From the NCBI GenBank assembly GCA_964453665.1, contig CAYVQT010000010.1:1-64000 (forward strand): a stretch of DNA of 64,000 nucleotides. The letters run 5' to 3'. Below the pieces are notes generated by a model. It did not search any database. It was not told the DNA's origin and worked only from the letters and a program-made list of their open reading frames with translations. The DNA is from DAOUTY01 sp964453665. Its GTDB lineage: Bacteria; Chloroflexota; Dehalococcoidia; SZUA-161. Position 1 is the stretch's first letter. Each line of letters begins with the position of its first letter. Shown in pieces: positions 24,170 to 33,197 of the stretch. The translations under genes and the position numbers were made by a program.

Positions 24170-25906
24170 CTAGCGGTAAGAGTAATTGGGCGGAGCCGAT
24201 GCTTGTGCCCTTTTTCTCACTTTCCACTGCTCCTGCACCAGGGAATCAGGCTCCTCCTTGCCCTGCTCCTCCCAGGGTTTGCCCAGTCCCATGTCGGTGG
24301 CAATTATCTTGTAGCAGTTGTAGGACTCGCTGCACCCGGCGTTCGAACCGACGTGCCAGCATCCCCCTGTAGCGTAGATGTTCGGTATTGGAGTCCTGTA
24401 ATTGGCCAGCTCCGGCGTCGGCCTGTTCTCGAAGACCTGGAATGGTGAGCGGTCGATTCCGGCCATCGTGCCGTTGGGCGCCAGGTTTTTCATGCGCAGA
24501 TGGTCGTAGGGACTGTTACTGTCGACCCCTATGACGTTATCCCAGGTCATATTGGGTGCATACTGCTCCCAGATTAGCATCAAATTTTCAGCGTAACGTT
24601 TCTTAATCTCCAGCCATTCCTTCTCGGTATGGACGCGGGCAGGCGGCGAAAGCTGTTCATTCTGGATAACGTGCTTGCCTGGGGGCGCGTATGAAGGGTC
24701 AACCAGGCTGTGGCAGCCTACAGTGGGCGCGTAGTCCTCCAGTGGAGGCCACTGCAATAACTTCTCGTTCAGGCACTCCCTGGCGATATGTATGGGGTCG
24801 GGGTCCGGCTGTAAGCCGAGCCACTGGGTCTCATGGATATCCGGATTGAAGGCCTCAGCTTTATACTTCGGTGCTTCGTGCACGGCAAAGCTATACCACA
24901 TCAGGCAGCCGAACGATTTCTCTATCAGCTCCACCCGCTTTGCCAACGCCTCGGGGATATATTCCCTGCCGATAATGTCGAAGCAGGCCTGCTCCGGTGA
25001 TAAACCGCATACGGCCACGAGCTTCCGCGCTTTGACCTCACTACCGTCTGTGAGGCGGATTCCTGTGGCCTTTCCATCCTCAATGATGGCTTTCTCTACC
25101 TCGGTGTGGGTGAAGAACTTGCACCCCATCTGGACCAGGATCTGGTGCGCAGCATGTGCCACCTGATGAGTCCCGCCACGGGCGAAGCCTATAAGCGGCG
25201 CCTGCTCTGCCATACCGAAAACCATCGCGCCCTGGCCAGGCTCAGTGATGTCCATTACCGCCGACACGCACCATCTTAGAATACAGGACTGCAGTTCAGG
25301 GCTTTCAAACTGCTCCTTTGCGACTCGCAGGGCGCTTCCCTGGAGAATCAGGCCGTCGGGTGCGAAGCCAGTCTCTACCAGCTTGGGATAGAGGGCCATT
25401 TGCCTTTCCATATACTCGGGTTGTATCAGCCATTCCGCGGGGACGAAACACCTGTCTACTGTCACTCTCTGGAACTCGTCGGACTGGTCCAACTGCCAGA
25501 GCTTAAGCCATTTTTCGGCGTCCTTCTCAGAGAACCTGGCGATCTCCTTAGCGGTTCGCTCCCAGGTCGGGTCGTGTTTGTCGCTGTATATGGCTATGGC
25601 GGTCTCGTTGTCCCTGAAGACGAACCCGTCGCTGCACAGATGCTGGTCCCATCGGGCCCCGTACTCCCAGAAGTCGGGGAAGTCGCGGTACAGCGGTGTC
25701 CAGTAAAAGGGCAGCATGATGTTGGCATGGTCATTACCGCGGAAGCCGGGGGCGGCGATCTCCTCCGTGCAGAGGCAGCCGCCGATCTCATGCCTCCTCT
25801 CAAATACACCGACGCTCATTCCGCCGTACTTCATCAAATACATGGCGAGAAATAGCCCTTTGTTTCCTCCCCCTACTATTACAGCATCAAAAGTGTCATC
25901 GGGCAT
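24170..25906 (-). CDS. CrtI-like FAD-dependent oxidoreductase
   Basis: 578 residues, paralog of 20810-22537. FDAVIVGGGNKGLFLAMYLMKYGGMSVGVFERR with EIGGCLCTEE (a cysteine-containing variant of the usual GGGLATEE) binds FAD. ARGGTHQVAHAAHQILVQMGCKFFTHTEVEK and a C-terminal NIYATGGCWHVGSNAGCSESYNCYKIIATDMGLGKPWEE match the paralog closely. The shared tail EEPDSLVQEQW suggests recent duplication around the CoA-transferase genes. A soluble flavoprotein; substrate unknown. Confidence 0.78.
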   Translation of the reverse strand: MPDDTFDAVIVGGGNKGLFLAMYLMKYGGMSVGVFERRHEIGGCLCTEEIAAPGFRGNDHANIMLPFYWTPLYRDFPDFWEYGARWDQHLCSDGFVFRDNETAIAIYSDKHDPTWERTAKEIARFSEKDAEKWLKLWQLDQSDEFQRVTVDRCFVPAEWLIQPEYMERQMALYPKLVETGFAPDGLILQGSALRVAKEQFESPELQSCILRWCVSAVMDITEPGQGAMVFGMAEQAPLIGFARGGTHQVAHAAHQILVQMGCKFFTHTEVEKAIIEDGKATGIRLTDGSEVKARKLVAVCGLSPEQACFDIIGREYIPEALAKRVELIEKSFGCLMWYSFAVHEAPKYKAEAFNPDIHETQWLGLQPDPDPIHIARECLNEKLLQWPPLEDYAPTVGCHSLVDPSYAPPGKHVIQNEQLSPPARVHTEKEWLEIKKRYAENLMLIWEQYAPNMTWDNVIGVDSNSPYDHLRMKNLAPNGTMAGIDRSPFQVFENRPTPELANYRTPIPNIYATGGCWHVGSNAGCSESYNCYKIIATDMGLGKPWEEQGKEEPDSLVQEQWKVRKRAQASAPPNYSYR

Positions 25907-25952
25907 GATGACCTCCTTCTAGGACTTTGCCTGCATCCTATGAGTAAAACGT

Positions 25953-27050
25953 TTACTGAATCTTGACTACGCTTCGAATAACTTCTCCTTTTTCCAACGC
26001 CTCGAAGGCCTCATTAACCTGGTCAAGGCTGTAGGTCTTGCTGATAAGCTTATCGAAGGGAAGTTTACCTTCCATGAACATATCAACGTATCTAGGTATA
26101 TCGACCTGGGCTTTTATATCGCCCTGGACTGTGCCGGTAATGGCCTTGCCCAGTAGAAACTCGTAGGATTGAATACTGACAGACGTGCCTATGGGGGCCA
26201 TTCCAGCGACGACGCATTTTCCGCCGCCATGAATCGAGGCATAGGCCTGCTGTATGACCTCTGCTCTTCCTGCAGTCTCAATGGCGTAGTCCGCACCTCC
26301 GCCGGTTAGCTCCATGACCTTCGCCACAGGGTCATCCTGCTTGTAGTTGACCACGAGGTCGGCCCCGAACTCCTTGGCCAGAGCTAGCTTCTTATCGTTG
26401 CTGGCTACGGCGATGATCTTGCCTGCTCCTGCCAGCTTGGCTCCCATGACTGCACTGAGCCCCACACCACCGGCCCCCCAGATGACGATGCTCTCGCCAG
26501 GCCTTACCCCGGCTGTGTTGATTGCGGCGCCAATTCCGGTAGCGACGCCGCAGCCCAGCAAACAGACCTTATCCATTGGGGCATCATCTCGAATCTTCAC
26601 GCATGAACGCTCATGTACTACCGTATATTCAGCGAATGTTGCGAGGCCGAAGAGGTGATGCAGTGCCTGGTCACCTTTGCTCAGGCGCGTTCCGCAACAT
26701 ATGGGCAGGACAGACCCGGCCATGATGGCCATGTTCTCAACGCACATCGTAGGTCGGCCCTCAACGCAGAAACGGCATTTTCCACATGAGAATGATACCA
26801 TCAGGATGACATGATCTCCTGGCTGTACTGCGGTTACTCCCGGTCCCACCTTTTCTACTATCCCCGCTCCCTCATGCCCAACGACAACAGGCATGGCACA
26901 GTACATTTCGCCTTTCATGAAATGCAGGTCGCTGTGGCATACTCCGGAGGCTGTGAGTTTTATTAGCACTTCGTTGACCTGCGGCTCGTCAAGGGTAACC
27001 TCTTCTACCTTCAGTGGCGCGCCGGCTTCGTAGCATATGGCTGCTTTCAT
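25953..27050 (-). CDS. Zinc-dependent alcohol dehydrogenase (MDR family)
   Basis: 365 residues. Catalytic zinc residues lie in GVCHSDLHFM and GHEGAGIVEKVG. The structural zinc ribbon is CGKCRFCVEGRPTMC. The NAD-binding Rossmann motif is WGAGGVGLSAVMGAKLAGAGKIIAV. C-terminal SLDQVNEAFEALEKGEVIRSVVKI is the class III/benzyl-alcohol-type ending. It oxidises an alcohol to aldehyde (or the reverse) with NAD(P). It lies between a flavoprotein and CaiB-type genes. With the aldehyde:ferredoxin oxidoreductase further along the same strand, an alcohol-aldehyde-acid route is conceivable. Confidence 0.9.
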   Translation of the reverse strand: MKAAICYEAGAPLKVEEVTLDEPQVNEVLIKLTASGVCHSDLHFMKGEMYCAMPVVVGHEGAGIVEKVGPGVTAVQPGDHVILMVSFSCGKCRFCVEGRPTMCVENMAIMAGSVLPICCGTRLSKGDQALHHLFGLATFAEYTVVHERSCVKIRDDAPMDKVCLLGCGVATGIGAAINTAGVRPGESIVIWGAGGVGLSAVMGAKLAGAGKIIAVASNDKKLALAKEFGADLVVNYKQDDPVAKVMELTGGGADYAIETAGRAEVIQQAYASIHGGGKCVVAGMAPIGTSVSIQSYEFLLGKAITGTVQGDIKAQVDIPRYVDMFMEGKLPFDKLISKTYSLDQVNEAFEALEKGEVIRSVVKIQ

Positions 27051-27073
27051 TGGTTTCCCCTCCTTTTCCTTTC

Positions 27074-28309
27074 TTAGCCAAACATGCCTTTGCCCGAACT
27101 TTCGGTATTGGCAGGACTGTGCAGGATATCTTCATCCAGCAGACGCTTTATCTCATCATCTGAAATCCCCAGCAGGTCACGGCATATTTCCTCAGTGTGC
27201 TGTCCAAGCATGGGTGCAGGCGTGCTTTGTAGAGGTGAAGCATCAGATAGATGGAATGGTATGCCCGGATAAAGTCTCTTCCCCGATACGGGGTGATCCA
27301 ATTCTACGAATGCGCCATCCCACTTGAGCTGTGGATCGGCGAGAGTATCAGGTGCGCGCTGCACTACCCCGGCAGCGATACCTACGGCTTGCAGGGTTTC
27401 CATGACAACGTGGGCATCAAGCGTCGTGGTCCATTCTCTGATATTTTCGTCCAATTCATCCGTGTTCTTTAAGCGGCCCAACAGGTCGTCAAATTTGGGG
27501 TCTTCAGTCCAGGGGGGATTGCCGATTGCATCGCAGAAGCTATCCCACTCCTCATCCGTGAATACTGCTATGGCACACCACTCATCTATTCCCTTGCAGG
27601 CATAACAGCCGTGGGGAGCAGCGTATAGGCTTCGGTTCCCCATTGGCTTAGCTATTCGCTTGTTGAAGGTGTAGTCCAGATAGTGCTCGCCGATGAGACT
27701 GGCTGCCACTTCCGTTTGCGCCATGTCGACGAATTGTCCCTTGCCGGTTCGCCGCCGGTAGTCAAGGGCGGCCAGAGCTGCTATTACGACATGCTTGCTG
27801 GCCATGTGGTCGGGCAGCGGCGAATTGGAGCCTACGGGATATGGGTCGTCTGGCTGGGCCCAGATAGAGAGCATGCCTGAGGCGGAGGAGAGCATCGGGC
27901 CGTAGGCCTGGTGCTCGCTGAAGGGGCCGCCTCCGCCGAAGCCCTGGCTGCTGACATAGATAATCTTGGGGTTGAGCTTCCGCACACTCTTATAGTCGAA
28001 TCCGAGGGATTTCATCACACCGCCGCGGAAGTTCTCCACCAGTATATCGGCCATCTTAATAAGTTGGCTGATTAACTCTTTCCCTCTGTCTGACTTCAGG
28101 TTTACGCCGAAGCTTCGCTTATTGCGGTTTGCCTCGTTGAACTGGCCAATATCGTTGATATCAGGCCCGATGGTTCTCATGAAGTCGAGGTTGTCCTTCG
28201 ATTCAATCTTGATAACATCAGCCCCCAGTTCTCCTACAATCTTGCAAGCATCGGGGCCTACTCCCCCTGTGCCGAAGCTCAACACCTTGACATTCTCTAG
28301 AGGCAGCAA
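27074..28309 (-). CDS. CaiB/BaiF family CoA-transferase
   Basis: 411 residues from a TTG at 28309, which has AAGGAGG six bases upstream; a longer open frame to 28387 would overlap the neighbouring gene and lacks a ribosome site. Class III features: LSFGTGGVGPDACKIVGELGADVIKIE, NKRSFGVNLKSDRGKELI, VENFRGGVMKSLGFDY, SPLPDHMASKH holding the likely catalytic Asp, and AAPHGCYACKG. The family transfers CoA between acyl-CoA and carboxylic acids (formyl-CoA, carnitine, bile-acid and benzylsuccinate transferases). Adjacent to a second CaiB gene, as in heterodimeric BbsEF-type enzymes. Confidence 0.87.
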   Translation of the reverse strand: MLPLENVKVLSFGTGGVGPDACKIVGELGADVIKIESKDNLDFMRTIGPDINDIGQFNEANRNKRSFGVNLKSDRGKELISQLIKMADILVENFRGGVMKSLGFDYKSVRKLNPKIIYVSSQGFGGGGPFSEHQAYGPMLSSASGMLSIWAQPDDPYPVGSNSPLPDHMASKHVVIAALAALDYRRRTGKGQFVDMAQTEVAASLIGEHYLDYTFNKRIAKPMGNRSLYAAPHGCYACKGIDEWCAIAVFTDEEWDSFCDAIGNPPWTEDPKFDDLLGRLKNTDELDENIREWTTTLDAHVVMETLQAVGIAAGVVQRAPDTLADPQLKWDGAFVELDHPVSGKRLYPGIPFHLSDASPLQSTPAPMLGQHTEEICRDLLGISDDEIKRLLDEDILHSPANTESSGKGMFG

Positions 28310-28323
28310 ATCGACCTCCTTGA

Positions 28324-29541
28324 CTACAGGACTCCAGCTCCCCTGAGGGCTACCAGATCGTTTAAAGAAAGCCCCAGTTCTCTGCAATATATTTCTTCGT
28401 TGTGTTCACCCAGGCAGGGGGCGGGGCGTCCTATGCTGGCTGGTGTTTCGGTCCACTTATAGGGCGGACCGGGGTATTCGGCCTTGCCCGCTACGGGATG
28501 GTTGACTTCGACGAAATATTCCCTTGCTTTAGTATGGGGACTGTTGTAGAAGTCCTCTATGTTCAATATGGGGGCAATGGGCACGCCCTCCCGTTTCCCC
28601 GCTTCAAAGAGTTCGAGCATGGTGTACTTCTCAGTGAATTCAATCATAAGGGCGTACAGGTCATCTGTATTGCCTATGCGGTACATGAAACTCCTCCACT
28701 CTTCCATGAGGAGTACCTCAGGGCTGCCCAGTACCCGGACCAGGGCATCCCACTGCCGCGGTGTCAGGGCAACCACTCTGATTAGCCCATCCTTGCAGGG
28801 ATAGACGGGGTAGATGGCAGGGCCCATGCGCGTCTCATGAGTCGGCGGGGGAGCGCCTGGATTGATGGCATAGGAATAGTTAGGTACTATCCAGGGGTAG
28901 AGACCCATGCGCGATGTTTCGTGAACCGATGTTTCGATGTACTGTCCCTCCCCTGTGATTCCCCGCATATGGAGTGCGCAGAGTATGGATATATTAGCGT
29001 GTACTGAAGCTGCATCGTAGGCCGGTGATCCTGGCAACAGGCAGGGTTCTTTGCCAGGATAGCCGCTGGTGATCATTACGCCACTCATGGCGAAGTCAAT
29101 GAGATTAGAGCCCTTGCGATATTTATACGGGCCGGAGTGGCCGAATTCGGTAATACTGACCATAATAAGGTTGGGGTTTATCTCCTGGAGAACAGGGTAA
29201 TCAAGACCCAGGCAATCCATGTAATCGGGTGGTGAGTTATCCACTAGAATGTCCGCCGTCTTCACCAGCTTCTCGAAAATGTCAATACCATCGATAGTCT
29301 CCAAATTCAGTGTGACCCCGCGCTTGCCTGCGTTGCGATGAAGGAAATATAGGCTCTTTTCGGGATGCGGAATGTCATCCACAAATGGGGGTATGGCTCT
29401 TCCCGGGTCTCCTTCCGGACTCTCGATTTTAATGACATCAGCTCCCAGATCGGCGAATAGCTTGGTGCAATATGCTCCCCAGCTATCGGTGAGGTCAAGC
29501 ACGCGATATATACTTAGAGCACCTTCTTGTCCCTTTGTCAC
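28324..29541 (-). CDS. CaiB/BaiF family CoA-transferase
   Basis: 405 residues from GTG 29541, preceded by GAGGTG five bases upstream; the frame stays open to 29598, but the extra residues do not match the family. Motifs: YRVLDLTDSWGAYCTKLFADLGADVIKIESPEGDPGR, NAGKRGVTLNLE, VDNSPPDYMDCLGLDY, and GSPAYDAASVHANISI with the probable catalytic Asp. It ends 14 bp before the second CaiB gene, and the two likely form a heterodimer or act on successive acids. Confidence 0.87.
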   Translation of the reverse strand: MTKGQEGALSIYRVLDLTDSWGAYCTKLFADLGADVIKIESPEGDPGRAIPPFVDDIPHPEKSLYFLHRNAGKRGVTLNLETIDGIDIFEKLVKTADILVDNSPPDYMDCLGLDYPVLQEINPNLIMVSITEFGHSGPYKYRKGSNLIDFAMSGVMITSGYPGKEPCLLPGSPAYDAASVHANISILCALHMRGITGEGQYIETSVHETSRMGLYPWIVPNYSYAINPGAPPPTHETRMGPAIYPVYPCKDGLIRVVALTPRQWDALVRVLGSPEVLLMEEWRSFMYRIGNTDDLYALMIEFTEKYTMLELFEAGKREGVPIAPILNIEDFYNSPHTKAREYFVEVNHPVAGKAEYPGPPYKWTETPASIGRPAPCLGEHNEEIYCRELGLSLNDLVALRGAGVL

Positions 29542-29770
29542 AATCGCACCTCTAGTCCATGCCGCACCGGCTGCTCGAATTGTCCAATATAATAGCACCT
29601 CTAGCTGCCTTAGGCTAGCGGTTTGAAGTGTCGGATGTTATTACTGTATTTTCAAAGTCTGAACCGAACATAGCGCAGCAGTTACATGCTACGGTTATTA
29701 TGATGGAGTCATAATCATACAGCACTGGATATAATACATGCAATTCTAATTTAGGATAAGGCTTCAAGTT

Positions 29771-29887
29771 GTGAATAGATATGGTGTTTGTCCTTGTTTT
29801 GTGCTTCTACCGTTTCCTGACTGGCATTAAGGGCAGCACTATATGAAATAGTGTTTTCATGGTGTGGGTAACAGTGCTAGCACCTGA
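29771..29887 (+). repeat. Conserved intergenic element, copy 1
   Basis: This stretch aligns without gaps to 38650-38766 (offset 8879). In the core 29791-29890 I count about 72 of 100 identical bases, highest in TCCTTGTTTT, CGTTTC, ATATGAAATAGTG and ACAGTGCTAGCACCTGA. Within it are an inverted repeat CACTAT-ATGAA-ATAGTG and a perfect 10-bp palindrome GTGCTAGCAC. Copy 2 directly precedes a response regulator gene; copy 1 has no forward gene after it. The surrounding 29542-29995 stretch contains no gene I can support. Likely regulatory, function inferred. Confidence 0.65.
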
Positions 29888-29995
29888 TTAGTAAAGAAGG
29901 TACAGCGAAGGTTTTCCCGATTGATAGAGGGTATAGAGGAGAGAATTGTTAAGGTAAAATGAAAGTGGAGGTGGTATGTGCTGGGTGAGGCCATC

Positions 29996-30268
29996 TCATC
30001 CACCACCGGCGGCAAGTAATATTAGGAGTTCGTCACCGTCGTTTAGAGGCTTGTTTAAATCATCTGCGTAGATTCTTTCCTTGTTGACAAAGAACCAGAC
30101 CTGGGGCCGCAGTTCGCCTTGATTATCGTATAACCATTTCTTAATTTTGGGGAACTGCTCTATTACGCTGTGAAGGCACTCCAGAGGGCTATTCGACGGC
30201 ACTTCCACCAATTCTTGCCCGTCAGTAAATTTTCGCAGCAGCGAGGAGATTCTTACATTGACGCCCAT
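29996..30268 (-). CDS. MoaD/ThiS-like ubiquitin-fold sulfur carrier
   Basis: 90 residues from ATG 30268 (MGVNVRISSLLRKFTDGQELVEV), with GAGGTCAGGA just upstream; a TTG six codons earlier is less likely. The beta-grasp fold ends in GDELLILLAAGGG, the di-glycine tail that is adenylated and thiocarboxylated by a MoeB/ThiF partner. That partner is the gene immediately upstream. Because the pair follows an aldehyde:ferredoxin oxidoreductase gene, it probably delivers sulfur for the tungsto- or molybdopterin cofactor rather than thiamine. Confidence 0.87.
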   Translation of the reverse strand: MGVNVRISSLLRKFTDGQELVEVPSNSPLECLHSVIEQFPKIKKWLYDNQGELRPQVWFFVNKERIYADDLNKPLNDGDELLILLAAGGG

Positions 30269-30287
30269 TTCCTGACCTCGGCACAAA

Positions 30288-31016
30288 TTAATGACATGAC
30301 TTGCATTCCTCGCACTTGGGGTCTTTCTTCAACCTGACCTCGCTGAATCTAAGGCTGAGTCCATCAAAGATAGTGAGCCTGTTGGTGAGTAATTCACCTA
30401 CACCTAAAATATACTTTACTAATTCGGCTGCCTGGATGCAGCCGATAATTCCTGGCGTGATACCGACTACGGGAATCTTGCCCGGGATAACCCCTTTATA
30501 CAGGCACCTCAAGCATGGCGTCTTGCCCGGGATAATGGTAGTTGCTCTCCCCTCCAGGCCGTGAACTGCTCCGTGGAAGAGCGGCAGGTTTCTTTTAACA
30601 GCAACACTGTTCAGCAGGTGCCTTGTGGGAAGATTGTCCAGGGCATCGACGATGAGGTAATCAGCAACAAGCTCAAAGACATTGTTTTCTGTAATTACCT
30701 CATCGATAGCTTCTATTTGGATATATGGATTCAGCGATTCAAGCCTTTCCCCGGCGCAAACAGCCTTTTTTTTACCTATATCACTGTCTGAGTATAGCAC
30801 CTGACGGTTCAAGTTGCTCAGTTCCACTTTGTCACTATCGATTATCCTTATCTTGCCCACGCCGGCAATGGCCAGATAGGTCAAGACGGTCGAACCGAGT
30901 CCTCCGGCGCCAGCCACTAGGACCTTTGATTTCTTAAGCTTTCTCTGTCCTTCCTTCCCCCACTCGGGCAATATTAGCTGTCTCTCATATCTCGCCAACT
31001 CTCGTTTGCTTAGCAT
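30288..31016 (-). CDS. MoeB/ThiF-type E1-like adenylyltransferase
   Basis: 242 residues. ERQLILPEWGKEGQRKLKKSKVLVAGAGGLGS opens the ATP-binding Rossmann fold, with IDSDKVELSNLNRQVLY as the family signature. Two cysteine pairs (CLRC and CEEC near the C-terminus) bind structural zinc. VVGITPGIIGCIQAAELVKYILG is the conserved C-terminal helix. It adenylates the C-terminal glycine of the MoaD-like protein encoded just downstream. The link to the AOR gene upstream suggests pterin cofactor assembly. Confidence 0.9.
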   Translation of the reverse strand: MLSKRELARYERQLILPEWGKEGQRKLKKSKVLVAGAGGLGSTVLTYLAIAGVGKIRIIDSDKVELSNLNRQVLYSDSDIGKKKAVCAGERLESLNPYIQIEAIDEVITENNVFELVADYLIVDALDNLPTRHLLNSVAVKRNLPLFHGAVHGLEGRATTIIPGKTPCLRCLYKGVIPGKIPVVGITPGIIGCIQAAELVKYILGVGELLTNRLTIFDGLSLRFSEVRLKKDPKCEECKSCH

Positions 31017-31090
31017 GTGTGATACTCCGATAATGGTATCAGCAACTATGCAGTATTGAAGCCCCTGATTTCATCGCTCAATGTAAATTA

Positions 31091-31127
31091 TACCAGTACC
31101 TCTCCCTCACGGGGAGAGGTACTGGTA
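31091..31127 (-). terminator. Strong hairpin between AOR and moeB genes
   Basis: A perfect 16-bp inverted repeat: left arm TACCAGTACCTCTCCC at 31091-31106, right arm GGGAGAGGTACTGGTA at 31112-31127, with a 5-base loop. It lies 32 bp past the AOR stop codon. The T-run on the minus side is weak (TATAATTT), so it may terminate AOR transcripts only partly or protect their 3' end, letting moeB and moaD be made in lower amount. Confidence 0.65.
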
Positions 31128-31158
31128 TTAAAACGGTCTCTATTCTTTATACGCCTTG

Positions 31159-33009
31159 CTAGAGCCTGGCGGCGAGCTCGGATAGCCCCAGTGCATTCAA
31201 CTTGTCCTTCAAGGGGCGTCCGTTGGAATCCAGGCCCCTTGCCTTATAGTAGTCCTTAAGCATGAGCTCTACGTTAGGCACTGAACCCGCGGCGCCGCCC
31301 TCGGTGTGTGGAGTCATGAGTCGCTTCGGCATCCGGTCGTCTGCTGCCGTAACGCCCATGAGGTTGTTCACCCCTCTGAGGAGCATCCAGATACGTTCGC
31401 CGCATTTCATAATCTCGTCGAGGTCGTAGTCAAAACCTGTGGTGGTTTTCAGCGCCTCAGCCAGTTCGGAGATGCTCATGGACATAAGGGCGAATCGGCA
31501 CATAGTCACAGAATTCGTTAACATGTCCAGGTTTTCACAAGGAACGTTTAACTCACCTTTACCCTCGTCTGCCTTGGCATCCCAGCCGCCGTTGATACCA
31601 ATGTCTGGCCAAGTGGTCCAGTTTGACTCGATCGAGCCAATCGTAGACTGGACATGGCAGGCACCGCGGTTGGATGTCATGAAACTCAGGCCGTGTCCGT
31701 GGGAACCCCGGATGTCGTATTGCGGGAACTCGAGACCCTTGATCTCGATTGTATAGTCTTCGGCATTACCGCCGACCTTCTTAGCGGCGCTTCGACTGCC
31801 CTCCGCCAGCACATCGCCGAAGCCCTGACGTTTGGCGATTTTCCCCATTATTGCCAGAACATCGTCTGGATTTCCCCATCTCAACTGGTCACCGTCGAGG
31901 TCCTTGGAGGTAATAAGGCCTTTCTCGAAGCACTCCGCAGCGAAGGCGATAGTACCGCCGCAGCTGATGGTGTCCATTCCGTAACGATTGGCCATCTCGC
32001 CCGTCTTGAGTATCGCGGCCAGATTATCAATTAGAAGCAAGGAGCCGAGGGCGCCAACTGTTTCGTACTGTGGGCCGGGACCTTCATCAATTGCGTAAGG
32101 TCCCTCAGCGACCTTGACTGTTCTCTTACACCCGATCGGACAGGTGAGGCAGGCATGCGGCTTTGTCAGGTATTGCGCCGTTATCGCACCTCCGGTTATC
32201 TTGGGAGCCAGGAAATTGCCATCACCAATCGTGTAGTTCTTTACCGGGAGGACACCGGTCATGGCGTTGACCTCTATGGCCATAGCTGTACCGGCACCAT
32301 TAAGAGCCTGGCTTATAACATTATCCTTGACCTTGGATAGTACGTCTTTGCGTAAATTGTCATATTCCTTGGGCATAGCCGGAGTTACCTTACCGGTACC
32401 ACGTATGACGACGGCCTTCAGCTTTTTAGAGCCCATCACTGCCCCACCACCGCAGCGGCTGATGAAGCCCCACTTTCCATTCAATATGCTGGCGAACTTG
32501 ACAAGGTTTTCACCTGCAGGACCAATCTCGATCATGTCCGCCTTTGCCTCATGGCGTTTTTCAAGGATGTCGGTAGTCTCATAGCAGTCCTTGCCCCAAA
32601 TGTCAGCAGCGTCTTTAATCTCCACCTTGTCATCCTCGATCACCAGGTACACGGGCTTGGTTGATGCGCCAGCTATAGCAATCCCATCATAACCTGCCCT
32701 CTTCATCTCGGAGGCGAAGCTTCCTCCAGCGGAAGCCTGTCCCCATATACCCGTCTGGGGGGACTTGAAAGCAGCCACAAGGCGTGACGATGTAGGGAAA
32801 TTGGTCCCTGACAATGGACCGCCCATTAAAAAGAGAACATTTTTCGCGGACAACGGATCGATATCGGGAGGGACGCGGTCAAGGAACAGTTTGGCTGCCA
32901 GTCCACTGCCCCCGATGAATTTCCGCACCACATCATCGGCTAACTTAGTGGTTTTAACTTCACCAGTGCTAAGATCGACTTCCAGGGTTTTACCTGTGTA
33001 GGTTGCCAC
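31159..33009 (-). CDS. aor: Tungsten-type aldehyde:ferredoxin oxidoreductase
   Basis: 616 residues, the usual AOR size. N-terminal GKTLEVDLSTGEVKTTKL and FIGGSGLAAKLFLDRV start the pterin-binding domain. The [4Fe-4S] ligands C287, C290 and C294 (CLTCPIGC) and C504 (SVTMCRF) are at positions close to those in Pyrococcus AOR (288, 291, 295, 494). GPQYETVGALGSLL and GRGxxCHVQ-like regions line the active site. It oxidises aldehydes to acids with ferredoxin, or reduces acids using low-potential ferredoxin. Cofactor sulfur carrier genes follow in the same direction. Confidence 0.93.
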   Translation of the reverse strand: MATYTGKTLEVDLSTGEVKTTKLADDVVRKFIGGSGLAAKLFLDRVPPDIDPLSAKNVLFLMGGPLSGTNFPTSSRLVAAFKSPQTGIWGQASAGGSFASEMKRAGYDGIAIAGASTKPVYLVIEDDKVEIKDAADIWGKDCYETTDILEKRHEAKADMIEIGPAGENLVKFASILNGKWGFISRCGGGAVMGSKKLKAVVIRGTGKVTPAMPKEYDNLRKDVLSKVKDNVISQALNGAGTAMAIEVNAMTGVLPVKNYTIGDGNFLAPKITGGAITAQYLTKPHACLTCPIGCKRTVKVAEGPYAIDEGPGPQYETVGALGSLLLIDNLAAILKTGEMANRYGMDTISCGGTIAFAAECFEKGLITSKDLDGDQLRWGNPDDVLAIMGKIAKRQGFGDVLAEGSRSAAKKVGGNAEDYTIEIKGLEFPQYDIRGSHGHGLSFMTSNRGACHVQSTIGSIESNWTTWPDIGINGGWDAKADEGKGELNVPCENLDMLTNSVTMCRFALMSMSISELAEALKTTTGFDYDLDEIMKCGERIWMLLRGVNNLMGVTAADDRMPKRLMTPHTEGGAAGSVPNVELMLKDYYKARGLDSNGRPLKDKLNALGLSELAARL

Positions 33010-33197
33010 TTCTACCTCCTTTGTATTTATGGAATTAATATTCCGTGTAAATCGCCGATGCCAGGTTTATAATTAGTAGCAGGTTGGTGGTTCCCCTCCC
33101 GGCTTTCTAATGCCTTCTGTTATCGAAAATCTTGCACATTCTAGTGTTTGCGCTGAAAAAGTCAAGCGTTCTCGCTCAAACTATTTGTCTCGCTATA

